Assembly (NCBI GenBank): GCA_009667805.1
Contig: CM019064.1
Location: 77,312,400 to 77,376,399 of the forward strand
From: Leptobrachium leishanense
Taxonomy: Eukaryota > Chordata > Amphibia > Anura > Megophryidae
Length of the DNA: 64,000 nt
Direction: 5' to 3'
A program made the translations under genes and the position numbers. Each line of letters begins with the position of its first letter. The first letter of the stretch is position 1. Shown piece by piece: positions 10,883 through 21,684 of this stretch. The notes under the pieces are model-generated. The model had not been told where the DNA came from, searched no databases, and saw nothing but the letters and a program-made list of their open reading frames with translations.

Positions 10883-11020
10883 AGGGGGCGTGGCCAGCGG
10901 CTGCACATGGCAGACGTGTGCTAGCGCTGTTCTGTTGCTGACTGGCAGTTTTAAGCGGATAACCGCTAACATCCTCGCAGCACAGTGGATTTAAACAGTG
11001 CCCTGGTACTGGGCGACGCC

Positions 11021-11950
11021 ATGGCAGCCGCCAAATAAAAAAAACCTGCGGAACAACAAGACTATTTTACCCTGAAGCCAGGTAAACGCAGGGACGGCGC
11101 GACCCGCCAAAATGGCGGCGCCTCTCCGACGCCTTCCCCTTCAGAAGCTAGCACGGCTGCAACAACTGACCTGGAGATGTTCTCCTCACGCATGGAGGGG
11201 ATGCTGAAAAACCTCTCGGCTAGTCTGACTGCCCGATTGGACACGGTGGCAGCGGAGATCCGCCGAGATATTCGGGACATCAGGGAGCGGACCTCCAGAT
11301 TGGAAGATAAAACGACTGAAACAGCGGAAGGCCCACAACACCATGGCGGTGAAAGTGGAGGAACCAGAAGAATCCCTAGAGCGCTACTTGCGTAAGCTGG
11401 CAGACCATGAAGATCGCTCTCGTCGCCACAATTTAAAGACCTACCGACATAATCACAGACTTTTTTACCCATTTACTTCCTGACGCAACTATAGACTCCC
11501 TCCTTTTTGACTGCATCCATCGGCTTCCCAAACCTCGCTCAGCACCGGTCAAGGCGCCACGAGATGTTATCCTGCGGCTACATTATTTTAAGCCACGGGA
11601 GGAGATCCTTCGAGCGCTGCGCAGGCTGGAGGCCCTGGGTCAGGAGTACCACCATCTCTCTGTGTATCCAGATCTCTCCCAGGCTACACTTCAGCAGTGC
11701 TGCCGATATTGTCCCCTGACGGAGGCTCTCCGTCTAGCGAACGTGACGTACCGATGGGGTTACCCAAACAAACTGATATTTGCCCTGGACGGGACCACCA
11801 CGGTGATTGCCTCGCCAGAGGAAGGCCACCATGTCCTGGAGGAATGGGGCTCCAAGTTGCAGAGAACGGGGCTCAAGGCCCACCTCCTTCCAGGCACCGG
11901 AATCCTGACTGGCATACCCGCTGAGAGCACAAGGGACTATGATCCTTTTT
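11021..11950 (+). pseudogene. L1/Tx1 ORF1 (RNA-binding chaperone) remnant
   Basis: ORF1 proteins trimerise through a coiled coil and bind LINE RNA. Here 11177-11395 encodes the heptad-rich part (RLDTVAAEIRRDIRDIRE, then LED). A shifted frame follows with LRKLADHEDRSRRHNL, the conserved block entering the RRM-like domain. Further on come HRLPKPRSAP, APRDVILRLHYFKPREEIL, the SVYPDLSQATLQ block and YRWGYPNKLIF, all typical of L1/Tx1 ORF1. The presumed start ATGGCAGCC at 11021 hits a stop after five codons. At least two frame changes are needed to join the pieces. Family assignment is firm; function is lost. Confidence 0.85.
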
Positions 11951-12475
11951 GAAGATACACGACGGGGTGTCTTTCCAAATACGGGGTGGGCACAGAGTGG
12001 CTGACACGCGGGATGCTAAGTATTTCTTCCTTTTTTTTTTTTCTGTCCCTTTTCCATAAATATTTTATTACTTGACTTCGCCCTGCAAGCGTTTCAACAC
12101 GGAGTACATTGACCGCTGGCTCAAAGGAAGCCATGTTAACCCGGTCTCCCACTTCGGCTGAAGAGTTCGGGTTCTCACCCCTCCCCCTGCCCATGAGGGA
12201 GATGGAGTCCCTGCTGGAGAATTTTTTTGCTATTTTTTTGAACATAGTTTGGCCACAAGGTGGCAGTGGTTCATAAGCGTATATGATTACGTCACATTGT
12301 GGTTATTGTTTTCCTGTATTCTGTCCCCCATCCTCTTACTTACCCATCCCTGTCAGGATTTCTTCTATGCTTGCAAGCTACATTGGAGTTTAGGGCCTGT
12401 GGCAGTGAGACCTGGCCATTCACATTTCTTCCTATATGACAATGCCCCCACTACGACGCATCCCCACCCCCCGAT
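11951..12475 (+). other. L1 inter-ORF region
   Basis: Separates the ORF1 remnant from the ORF2 start. It includes a T-rich stretch near 12027 and no supported ORF. Confidence 0.5.
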
Positions 12476-13325
12476 ATGAAATTACTGACGTTTAACCTCC
12501 CTGGTGGTCTGTTTTTTTGACATTTTCATGTCAAAAAGCGCTCGATTTAACTTATTTGTTTGCCCCCTAGCGGCATCCCGAGTGTTGCTCGGGGTTAAAC
12601 TCCTATGCTGGAAGCGGTAACCCCGAGCAACACTGGGGATGCCGCTGGATACATCGCCTCTCCCTGTGTTCCCTCGATGTCCCCGCAGCCTCCACCGGCG
12701 ATCGCGACCCTCATACTTCCTGGTTCCCTCCTTGCAAGAAGGAATCCAGGAAGTATGAGGTTGCGATCGCCGGAGGAGACTGCGGGGGATCTGCGAGGGA
12801 GAGCGCAGGGAGAGGTAATGTATACAGCCCGAGTGCGTCTCGGGGTTACCGCTCTCAGCGGTGAAATTTAACCCCGAGACACACTCAGGAACACCGCCAG
12901 GCAGGTTAATGTAAAAGGGTTGAATCTGCTGGTGAAGCGCCACTCACAGTATAAAGACTTCCGAACCCATGATGCGGATGTGGTTTGTCTCCAGGAGACA
13001 CACTTTCGCCGCCTGGATCATCCCACGCTCCATGTACCTCAACCAGACCCAGTTTCACTCTACATTTAAATCAAAATCCCGAGGAGTTTCCTGCCTGATA
13101 CATAACAGAATATTATTTCAGACGCATCGTGTCATTAAAGACCCGAGAGGGAGATACATCATTCATGTAGGCATGATCAATTCAGCCCTATATACATTAG
13201 TTTTGGTTTACGCCCCAGACTCGGCCCAAACCCAATTCTTCGCCCAGGTCCTGCGGAGGGTGACAGATGTCCAGACGGGAACTCTTATAATTTGTGATGA
13301 CTTGAATACATGTGACCCATGTGCA
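12476..13325 (+). pseudogene. L1/Tx1 ORF2 N-terminus (endonuclease), split by an insertion
   Basis: The frame starts at ATG 12476 with MKLLTFN, is broken by a 410 bp element, and resumes at 12910 as VKGLNLLVKRHSQYKDF, followed by DADVVCLQETHF. These are the first two motifs of the L1 endonuclease. It decays after about 13060 into several frames; 13150-13310 still gives ALYTLVLVYAPD and LIICDDLN, the latter equivalent to the GDFN motif. The normal ORF2 would continue into RT, which is absent here. Confidence 0.85.
12496..12905. mobile_element. TTAA-flanked (piggyBac-like) MITE inside LINE ORF2
   Basis: 410 bp between exact TTAA copies (12492-12495 and 12906-12909). Ends are CCTCCCTGGTGGTCTG and the complement of CCTGCCTGGCGGTG. 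The interior holds long inverted repeats, such as a GGAAGTATGAGG pair and a CCCCGAGCAACACT pair. Removing the element and one TTAA restores the ORF2 reading frame across the junction. TTAA duplication is diagnostic of piggyBac-type transposition; no transposase is present. Confidence 0.88.
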
Positions 13326-13329
13326 GAAG

Positions 13330-14360
13330 TACCATAGGGCGTCCTGCCTGGCATCCCTATCCAAAATCTCCCATGCTTATCCCATGCCACAATGGCTAGT
13401 CATAGAATCAGCCTTTGCCGCCGGCCATGCTTTGGCTGACCTACTCTGGGTGCCCCGGAGATGCAGACCGCGTCTCCCCGGTCTTCTGTCCTCCACGTCC
13501 CTTTTACTCAGGGTATGGGATCAACATTTCTCCCTCTTTACGCATCACACCCCGGTATCCATGGCCAACCCGATTTCCACCCTGACCTATCTACTACCTC
13601 ATTTTCAGGCCCAAAAATTGATCAGTCACGGGGTCACCCATCTTCATCATCTATTCACAGCGTCGGCCATCGTACCCTTCTACACAGTGCAAATGAAGTA
13701 CAATGTGCCCCCCTCATTATTTTTGTCATATTCAAAATATATTCATACCTGAAATCGCGTACTGTGTTGGATAATCTGCGAGAGACTCTACCGCTTCTTT
13801 CAAGAATTGAGCTGTACTGGTTGGACCCACTTTCCACCACTAAACCCTTATCGCTCTTCTACCAGACACTCACACCCCCAGCTGGGGTGACAAGATGTAC
13901 ATTTCACAGGATATGGGAGAAGGACCTATCTACGTCATTCACCTCCTCGCAATGGGCGATGGCACACATGTTTGCTGCTGGGGCGTCCAGATGTGCTACA
14001 TTAATTAAAACGCAAAGAAAACTACAATACTGTTGGTATCTCACTCCCCACCGGTTGAAACTCATTGATCCGCGAGCCTCTGACCTTTGCTGCAGGTGGT
14101 CCTCAGGAACGGGTACCATAGGTCATATCTGGTGGCACTGCCCAGCGATTGTCCCGCTGTGGGTCGTATATCCCAACTGGTGACGGAAGTATTGGACTGA
14201 CCCATTCCTTGTTCCCCAGAAATGCTACTGCTTGGTATGATACGCTTCCCGCGCCCACAACTGAGAATGTTATTTATCATAGTCTCCTCGACGATGCAAC
14301 TCGTCGCCAGGAACTGGAAGTCAGTTATAATCCCGACACAAAAGCAGAAAGCGATTCCAG
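13330..14360 (+). pseudogene. L1/Tx1 ORF2 C-terminal domain remnant
   Basis: Plus-strand pieces in more than one frame match the region after RT in L1-type ORF2. 13382-13560 gives PQWLVIESAF and the ADLLWVP block. 13735-14183 gives the stretch from RIWEKDLSTSF to QYCWYLTPHRLKL. It then shows a cysteine/histidine cluster C-C-x(10)-HIWWHC, which is the C-terminal zinc-knuckle-like end of L1 ORF2. A shifted frame to about 14340 carries the last AxNWK-like block. The piece joins directly to the endonuclease remnant, so the RT domain has been deleted. Confidence 0.8.
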
Positions 14361-14460
14361 GGCGCTAGCGGCTGGTGGAATTTGCCCCCTTAAACAAGAC
14401 CCGTGGGCGATCTGGGACATACATAAAATCTACAAAGCTTGCGGTCTGTGACTCATAAGA

Positions 14461-15413
14461 TATAGAGTTGTTGAGTGCGTCCAAAAGGATAGCAAACCTA
14501 AACGGTCAATATTGTAGTATGATTTCCTGACTCCCATTCCTTTTTGCCCCACCCCTCCCCTCCCCTCCCCTTATCATGCTTTATTTCTTTTATATGAAAA
14601 CTGAGAAGGAATGGTGCAATTTAGTTACTGAACTGATGACTGAGTGCGCTGTGTGATCACTAACGTTGTGGACAGCGGGCAACAAGAAGTTGTCAGTGTT
14701 ATTATTTATTCATGGTTACACGGGGTCCTTGCATGCGAATGGTCATCAGTGGGCAACTCAATATCATGGGCCTGATCACAACCTGGACGTAAAGCACAGT
14801 GCTCTAGATTTACAGCATAGCGACTGTATACAACATATACATCATACACAACATATGATCGGAGCCTAGTAATAGGTTTTAAGTGTTTGGGGCAAAAGGG
14901 ACCTCTGTTCCTCCTGAAAAAATAGAGGAGGAACGGAATTCCCAAGAGTTCCTTCTCAACTTGACCCCTGCCCCACATGTTAATCATAACATCTCCTGTC
15001 CTAATCCAGCTGAGCTGCAATTTGTGACTCAGCTATTCGCGCTTCTTACTGTAAATTATTGCTTCCTATACTTCATATAGTTTACGGGCAGCCAGAGAAT
15101 ACCAAGTGATTCCGAAGTTGCTTGCTATTTTCGACTTAAACCAGTGGTTAAACAAAAACAAAAATAATACTGGTTCTCAAAAGCTTAACACACAAAAAAA
15201 TAAAAGGATCAAAATAATACATACTTATCTTGCCCAATTATTTAAGGGCAAAAAAGGAACTCTATATGTCAATAGAGTTCCTTTTAATTACTATGGGTCG
15301 ACTAAAAAAAAATTGTTGCATTTTTCTATTAGTTCCTCTCTATTATTGCCTTAGCTAGAATACGGCTCTGGACTTTAGCTGATTAAAATGGTCAGGCTAT
15401 GTGGAGTGCACTC
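14461..15413. other. Intergenic with small hairpin at 15252-15285
   Basis: No gene recognised. 14900-14975 resembles the inverted complement of 26625-26705, a low-identity dispersed repeat. At 15252-15285 a 14-bp-arm hairpin (AAAAGGAACTCTAT and complement, 6-base loop) is present. Confidence 0.45.
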
Positions 15414-15480
15414 AGGGCCGGATTTATACATAGACAGAGTAGGCATGTGCCTAAAGGCCGCTGCCACAAAGGGGTGCAAT
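15414..15480. repeat. Dispersed repeat starting CAGGGCCGGATTTAT
   Basis: The block CAGGGCCGGATTTATA plus AGAGTAGGCATGTGCCTA recurs in the opposite orientation at 28978-29043. The CAGGG end suggests a hAT-like terminus. The family name is not known to me. Confidence 0.6.
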
Positions 15481-15544
15481 GCTCTATAAAAAATAAATAA
15501 ATTACAGGGGTCTAATTGATTATAAATTGTATCTCTGGAGCCCT

Positions 15545-15760
15545 AAAGCTCTTTGTAATTAGCGTTGGGACCTTGTGATCCTAACGCTAATTATTCTCTG
15601 CTTACACTTTGTGCCCCCCATGTTAAGCATAGGGAGCGCAAAATACAGTAAGTTGGTGCTAATACCGATTTGCTAACTTTTTTTAAGGTGGAGCGCTATT
15701 GCCTCATATAAGCTACCGCTAACGCTCATTTATGTGAGCACTAGTGTTAACAAGGTGATA
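15545..15760. repeat. Dispersed repeat, family D (diverged copy)
   Basis: Shares the pattern TAATTAGCGTTGGGA...CCTAACGCTAATTA...TGTTAAGCATAGGGAGCGCA with copies at 50575-51020 and 63300-63715. Non-coding. Confidence 0.55.
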
Positions 15761-15856
15761 GAGCCCCATTTGGGCAAATGCTGTCAGCAGCACTTCTCAA
15801 TTAATTAAGGGGAAAAAAGAAGGCAGGATATACATTTTTTATAGAGTGTTCCTTTA

Positions 15857-15857
15857 A

Positions 15858-15888
<31 letters not shown>

Positions 15889-15890
15889 GG
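15857..15890. repeat. (AAT)n microsatellite
   Basis: About ten AAT units. Confidence 0.9.
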
Positions 15891-15947
15891 TGATGTTTTA
15901 TGTCTATGTGATACCTCAATCAAACTGCTGCTACACTTTCACTCTAT

Positions 15948-16130
15948 CAGGGTTATTCAGAGAGCGGTGAAAAGCAGGAGAATAGCTGGAGAATGCAAAA
16001 TTCTACGTTAAAATAGCCAAAACCAGGAAAATTCTCCCATTCATCTCACTTTCCAAATTGGCTATTTTGACCTAGAATTTTCCATTCTCCAGTCATTCTT
16101 CTGCTTTTCACCGCTCTCTGAATAACCCTG
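15948..16130. mobile_element. Palindromic MITE (CAGGGTTATTCAGAGAGCG), copy 1
   Basis: A 183 bp element that is almost wholly palindromic: CAGGGTTATTCAGAGAGCGG at one end, its complement at the other, and long matching arms that include GCAGGAGAATAGCTGGAGAA. The end sequence is shared with family C. No clear target duplication. Confidence 0.8.
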
Positions 16131-16215
16131 TCAGTGGTCCCTTTAAAGTGCCGGCTGGGTGGAGTAGAGGTAACATCACTGCTCTATAACCATGGAGAGA
16201 GACTGTGGAGACTAA

Positions 16216-16395
16216 CAGGGTTATTCAGAGAGCGCGAAAAGCAGGAGAATGACTGGAGAATGAAAAATTCTAGGTCAAAATAGCCAAACCAGAAAAATTC
16301 TCCCTTTCATCTCACTTTCCAAATCGGCTATTTTGACCTAGAATTTTTCATTCTCCAGTCATTCTCCTGCTTTTCACGCTCCCTGAATAACCCTG
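16216..16395. mobile_element. Palindromic MITE (CAGGGTTATTCAGAGAGCG), copy 2
   Basis: Second copy, 180 bp, with the same ends and arm sequence as the copy 90 bp upstream. Two copies this close suggest local insertion or duplication. Confidence 0.8.
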
Positions 16396-16403
16396 ACAGG
16401 TTC

Positions 16404-16540
16404 GATCTAGGCAAGAGCACCTCTCCAGTAAGTGTCCTTGGGCAAGACACCTAACGGTACATACTCACCACCCAGGACATACTTGAAAACGAGAGAAATC
16501 TCAATGTATCCTTCCTGGTAAAATCCTTTCTCAAAAAGAC
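16404..16540 (+). repeat. SINE- or MITE-like dispersed repeat
   Basis: Contains GTCCTTGGGCAAGACACC and then a 50 bp block (ACCCAGGACATACTTGAAAA through ATCCTTCCTGGTAAAAT). The block recurs inverted at 41075-41130. I do not see tRNA A and B boxes that would prove a SINE. Confidence 0.6.
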
Positions 16541-17816
16541 AAAAAAACAACAAAAAGACAGAATCCACCACTCCACTAGTTATTATGTTGGTTTTATGAA
16601 TGACAAGTGAATGTCACTCTGTTATAGGATATCACCAGTATTTTTGTATATTTGGACAATACAAAAAAGTTAAGTTCACTTTGATTGGCTGTCTGCCTTT
16701 GTACACAGAAAAACACCTGATCACTTACAAAGCAACGCAACCTGCGTTATTACGCTACACAAGGAACTCTGGCTTTAGTAGAGCTGGCTTTAATTCATTT
16801 CTTTTTTCAGAGTTCCCATTCATTTTTTTTTTGTCTCAAAATTCAATTAAGCTCAGCTAAAATCAGAAGAAAACTAAGGATATCCCATTTAACTAGCATA
16901 TAACTAAGGACAGCTGCCTAGGGAATCATGTTGCAACGTACAGATTTTAAAGACCGACCAGACTGGCCAAACTCAAGCTGTTTTAGCTGTTTGGTGTGTG
17001 TGTTGAGGGAAAGAAAATCACTTTTAAGTTGCAGGACTATCAAGATTTTGGCAAACCCTGGGTGAATTCTTTATCTACAATATATCCCTGCTTCGATTGA
17101 AAAATGAGAAGGATACCTCCCTACAATTTTAAACTTTCTATGAACTATTCAGAAAGAAATCTTTAAACATAATGTAACATGAAACGTCCTTATATTAAAT
17201 ATGTCTCTATATAGCTCCCTATTATTCAATGCAATATAGTTTTATCGCTCACTGCACTTCTTCCACTTATTCTCACAGCTTTGTTGAATGCAAAAAGAAA
17301 CAACGGGCAAGTAAAATACAGTAACACGTTGCCATTTATCATCCCAAACCTTGGCTGAGACTTTGTCAGTAATCATACAGCACGCATTTATTCTAGTAAC
17401 ACTTGGAAATATTTACAATTCTAATCTCCTTTTTATTTCTCCCTCATTCACAGGGGTATCTTAATTTAGAGTGTGTTTGTTTTACGGCTGAAATGGTTTT
17501 ATTAGCAGCATTTTACACTTTTATCTAGCAGTTCTATCAGAACGGCAGTCACTTCCAATGTTTTGGAACAGCAATATAGTCACTATGCACATTATTTATA
17601 TTACATTATGAGTGTCTTCCTGTCTAGCCTAATCTTTTATTTATCCCATAGGGTGCAATTATATGGTCAGCAGGCCACTCTTATTGAATTTTACATCAGG
17701 CATTGAAAGAATTGAGTTATGGCTTGCTTTCAAAGAAGTAAAACAAATACGTCTTCCCATACCTAAAATACATAAAATACTGCATATATAAATTTAAAAA
17801 ATATATATATTATATA
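16541..17816. other. Intergenic, nothing recognised
   Basis: AT-rich. The 86-codon ORF at 16600-16860 shows no resemblance to a known family. Confidence 0.5.
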
Positions 17817-18099
17817 CAAGGTGTCCATAAAGTCTCTTTACAATTTCAAAAATTTATTACAAAGACAAATGAAACGACAGATAAGTGAAAATTATTACAA
17901 AATGAGACATATGTATTTAAGTTTTTTGCCTCATTTAATACACCTCTATATGGGATCCATTAGTTGCACAAAGCACATCAAAACGGTACTCGATTTTTTG
18001 CCATATTCGCTGTAGCATACCCTCATTAATGTTGGCAATGGCATCAGTGATCCTCTGCTTTAGATTAGTGATGTCCCGTACCATTGTTCAATACATGAT

Positions 18100-18789
18100 G
18101 GGCTATATTACAATCTTCGTGCCCGAATCACCACTGGAATTACAATCCTCGCGGCTTTTTTCATCCGCCGATCAATTGCACGTGCAAACGGTGCGCGCAC
18201 AAATGCAGGCTCAGTGCCGTCTCGCGCAAAAATCTTTGCGCGTGGTTTTTTTCACCCATTCAGCCAATCAAAATTAAGAAACACACCTATCAAACACAAC
18301 TGAATTGCGCCTGCCAGAGGCATCAGAGACGAGTTATGCGTCTATGTTGCAAAATGAGCACATACTGTATGCTACAGTAATAATACACACACACCTGCCA
18401 TCATCCATTATATTGTTGCTGCATTCCTTTTTATGGCTGTTTTGTTATTTTCGGGTTAGCCAGGTTGTTCAGATATGCCGTTAGCACCAGCTTTGTTAGG
18501 AGTTGCTAAAATTATGTGCACAAAGACTATGCGGTAATTACCTCGATTAGATAGTAATACCATCCTCGTACCAGCGCACATTCGCATTTGCACTCACAAT
18601 GTTAAGTATAGGACGCGCGCAGTACAGTAAGCTCGCGCAGGGTTTGCGCAGGTTCACCCGCGGTAGACGATTACGAGCGGTTGTTGCGCTGACTATGTAA
18701 TATAGGATTAGGCGCAAATGGTTTTACCCCTCGCATTAATGTTTTTTTTGCGCCGGTGCAAACGTTTGCGTGAAGATTGTAATTTAGCC
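18100..18789. mobile_element. Non-autonomous DNA transposon, family A copy 2
   Basis: Starts GGGCTATATTACAATCTTCG and ends with the complement of GGCTAAATTACAATCTTCACG. TGAT duplications lie at 18096-18099 and 18790-18793. Comparing the interrupted arm with the mariner right arm (25 aligned bases without gaps) shows a 4 bp duplication was created. CpG-rich, non-coding, related to 6474-7645. Confidence 0.85.
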
Positions 18790-18827
18790 TGATATCTGTG
18801 ACATAACCCCATAGAAAGAAGTCGTTT

Positions 18828-19253
18828 TTCTTCGGCGAGACATCAGTTACTGCAAATGTTTACCTTGACCTTTTGACTGAATACGTGGCACCATAACTAC
18901 ATGACCTTCAACCAACCATCATTTTCCAGCAAGATGCTGCACCACCACATTGGGGACTGCATGTTCGTGGGTTCCTAAATGAAACCTTTCCAGAACGGTG
19001 GATTGGAAGGGGTGGCCCAATTCCCTGGACAACTCGTTCACCAGATATCGCTCCCCTCGACTTCTTTCTATGGGGTTATGTTAAAGATATGGTATATGGA
19101 ACAAAGGTACAGGACATCACTAATCTAAAGCAGAGGATCACTGATGCCATTGCCACCATTGATGAAGGTATGCTACAGCCAACATGGCAAGAAATCGAGT
19201 ACCGTCTTGATGTGCTTCGTGCAACTAATGGTGCCCATATAGAGATGTATTAA
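18828..19253 (+). pseudogene. Tc1/mariner-superfamily transposase, C-terminal fragment
   Basis: Translation gives VTANVYLDLLTEYVAP, a stop (18894-18896), then an open frame of about 119 codons to TAA at 19251. It contains FQQDAAPPH (second catalytic Asp at 18933) and RSPDIAPLDFFLWGY (third catalytic Asp). I count 41 residues between the two Asp, a DD41D spacing. The C-terminal block includes TDAIATIDEGML. The first catalytic Asp and the DNA-binding domain are missing. Such transposases cut and paste DNA at TA sites; this one cannot function. Confidence 0.85.
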
Positions 19254-19374
19254 ATGTGTCAAAAAACACCTTAAATATATGCGTCTCATTTTGTAATAAT
19301 TTTCACTTATCTGTCTTTTCATTTGCCTTTGTAATAAATTTTTGAAATTGTAAGGAGACTTTATGGGCACCTTG

Positions 19375-20223
19375 TATGTTATCATATGAGTATATATACT
19401 GTATATATATTTATATTAGTTCATACCACCACTTAGATTTTATTATTTTAAGTTTTTGCAATATAATACATGCGTTAATTTGTTTCTTTTCCCATTCCTA
19501 ATCCTTTTTTACTTGTGGAGGAATTTGACACATCTCTCTTAAAATGAATTTTGTAACAGCTGCAGCGTTTTGTAATAAATGTGTCTATAAAACCAATTTT
19601 ACAGCACGTAAGAAACTGCCTGTATAATGTGTTACTATTAATATAGCTTGAACTGTTTATTTGCTTGTCACCAGCTCTTAGTACTTACAATTTGTGGACA
19701 TCATTGTATTTACTAACAGTAATCTAGGGAATCCTCCATTCATGGGCATAAACAATTCCTAATAAGGCTCCATTAGTTGAACATAGGATTATCTCCGAGG
19801 AGGATGTTTTTCATTACTAAATTACTCCTGTTATGGTTTATTTGTCGTGTGTTTGTATATTATTGTATATGAATTTCATGAAGTTGTAAGCAGTGTGCCT
19901 AGTCCATTCCATATCTTGTGATATCGTGGGGCTCAGTCATTAGCGCAAATGATCTTGATCAAGCGCCGCTGCTTGTTTTGGTTATTCCATGTAAGTGCGC
20001 TTCTGCTGTGTGCTTTCTGTTAGCTCACTGTACTTTTGTGCAGCTCATATTTTGTGTTGGATGCACAGACTTACTAGCGTTAAGAATGCAGAGCAATTGT
20101 GGAGGGGGGAACAAATAAAGTCCCAGTACAAGGAAGTGATGCTCCCAAACATGCTGCGACGTCTCACCACCACCACCTTGGGTCCTTAGGCGCAGGAACA
20201 TGCAGGAACATGTTAAAATAAGT
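19375..20223. other. Intergenic, nothing recognised
   Basis: AT-rich sequence; the small ORFs at 19918-20189 show no known motifs. Confidence 0.45.
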
Positions 20224-20269
20224 AGAGATAGTGCTGTGTTTCTTCAAAACTAGTGTCACCTGTGTTTAA

Positions 20270-20587
20270 CCCCTTTAAGGCAGGTGGGCATTGCCTGTCG
20301 GGTGGGGGTTAATGACGGCGAGGAGTACAGGTACACCTTGCCACCAGGTGCCGCCGCGGGCCTATAATTTGGCCTGCCCATGCAGCCGACGTGCATCGAG
20401 CATCATTGGCTGCAGGGTGATGGCCTGAGTTCAGGCCGTCTCTCTGCAGCCAATGTGCGCGGCGAACGCTGGCTGCACGGAGGGGCCAAGGCGGCCATTG
20501 AAGACAGTGGGACATACCTGTACTCTCTGCATCTTCAAGGCCCACCCGCTGCAAGGACAGAATAGAACGTCCTGCGGTGGAAAGGGA
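20270..20587. mobile_element. TTAA-flanked element, family F copy 2
   Basis: TTAA at 20266-20269 and its mutated partner TTCA at 20588-20591. Ends are CCCCTTTAAGGCAGGTGGGC and the complement of TCCCTTTCCACCGCAGGAC. It is the inverted relative of 37612-37873. GC-rich with internal inverted repeats around TGCAGCC. The ORFs in it are incidental. Confidence 0.75.
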
Positions 20588-20743
20588 TTCATACATGAGA
20601 TGAGCATCAAGAACAAACGTTCAGGGTGTGGAACCCATCTTCAGTGTAATGCCCTTTGCACTGCATTGCATTACACTGAAGAAGAGTTCCACATCTGAAA
20701 CTTTGTTTTTGATGCACGTCTCATTGCACTGCATGCATTACAC

Positions 20744-20925
20744 CAGTGATTCTCAACCGTGGTTCTCAAGTCCCCTAACAGGCCAGGTTTTGCAGATCAC
20801 CTTGGGGAAATGCAGAATGAATCCGGCAATCACTGAGCAGCAAATCATATCACCTGTGCTGTGCTTCACATATCTGGAAAACCTGACCTGTTGGGGTTAC
20901 TTGAGGACTGCGGTGGGAAACACTG
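20744..20925. mobile_element. Short hAT MITE, family K copy 1
   Basis: Ends CAGTGATTCTCAACCGTGGT and complement of CAGTGTTTCCCACCGCAGTC. The 8 bp flanks CATTACAC (20736-20743) and CATTACGC (20926-20933) match at 7 of 8 positions, as expected of a hAT insertion. Related to 44878-45061. Confidence 0.88.
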
Positions 20926-21041
20926 CATTACGCTGAAGAAGGGTTCCTCACCCGTAACATTTGTTTTTGATGCTCATCTCATGTATTCAACACAGGTGAC
21001 ACCAGTGCCACTTTTGAAGAAACGCAGTGCTATCTCTACAG

Positions 21042-21684
21042 TTTCTAGGTAGGGTGAAGAATGTCCAGTGTCGGGAGTTGCTGCTTCTTGTAACACAGGA
21101 TCAGTCAAGGAAACAACATCCTTCTGTAAATGAAGGAGTTAAAAACAATGTCAGTATAAAAGCACATTCTTGATTTACCTTTATAATTTGTACTCCTTTG
21201 TAATCACTAGATGTTGGCTTTAAAATTCAGCATTAGATGAATATTGTAATACAACAAAGGATCCCAATTTATTGGAGCCCAACAATTACCAAGAAAACCA
21301 CTGCATTAAATTATTAGAATTGCCATAAGGGTGACTCCTATAGCTTCAAAAACAACTTACTCGAAATATATGAAAAAACATCACAAGACACTGGACAGAA
21401 ACCACACAATTAAAACTAAACCTTTATTAATTCGGCAAATTTTAAATATTAAAAAATTGTGTACACAAACTCTCCCAACCATAAAGATTAATAAGGTCTT
21501 GTAATCAGCTGCTTTGTAAATCTCATTTATCGCGACATTCAAAGACGCATCCTTTATTTAGGCAGGGGTTGATAACCAATATACTATTAAAATTCTTTAT
21601 CGCAGATTACAATCTTGCTATATACAAACAGGTTTGGTGTATTTCAAAATATTGTGCACATTTGTATCTCAGATGTAGCACTGG
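21042..21684. other. Intergenic, nothing recognised
   Basis: AT-rich sequence without supported features. Confidence 0.45.

Larger units (their letters stand above)
10883..14460 (+). mobile_element. L1/Tx1-type LINE, decayed, with internal deletion
   Basis: A plus-strand LINE beginning near GGGGGCGTGGCCAGC, a start shared with the second L1 fragment at 47331. It contains remnants of ORF1 (11021-11950), the start of ORF2 with endonuclease (12476-13325) and the C-terminal end of ORF2 (13330-14360). The reverse transcriptase domain is missing, consistent with a deletion around 13310-13335. A TTAA-flanked element is inserted in ORF2 at 12496-12905. Many stops and frameshifts make it non-functional. 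Confidence 0.85.
17817..19374. mobile_element. Mariner-like fold-back element with TA target duplication
   Basis: The ends CAAGGTGTCCATAAAGTCTC and the complement of CAAGGTGCCCATAAAGTCTC are bounded by TA dinucleotides. The left arm (17817-18099 plus 18790-18824) is an inverted copy of the right arm (about 19058-19374), so both arms carry the 3' end of a transposase gene. Between them lie a 690 bp MITE in the left arm and a single-copy transposase segment. It is a derived fold-back of a Tc1/mariner-superfamily element. Confidence 0.85.
20224..21041. repeat. Fold-back repeat carrying two inserted MITEs
   Basis: Outer arms 20224-20265 and 20995-21041 are inverted copies (AGAGATAGTGCTGTGTTTCTTC side). 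Inner arms 20598-20653 and 20925-20981 are also inverted copies, and an extra direct copy of the inner arm lies at 20665-20722. The left arm is split by a TTAA element, and a hAT MITE separates the two right-hand copies. Confidence 0.7.

Noticed and set aside
15252..15285. Hairpin resembling an intrinsic terminator
   Set aside because: This is vertebrate DNA without an adjacent gene; bacterial-type termination does not apply.
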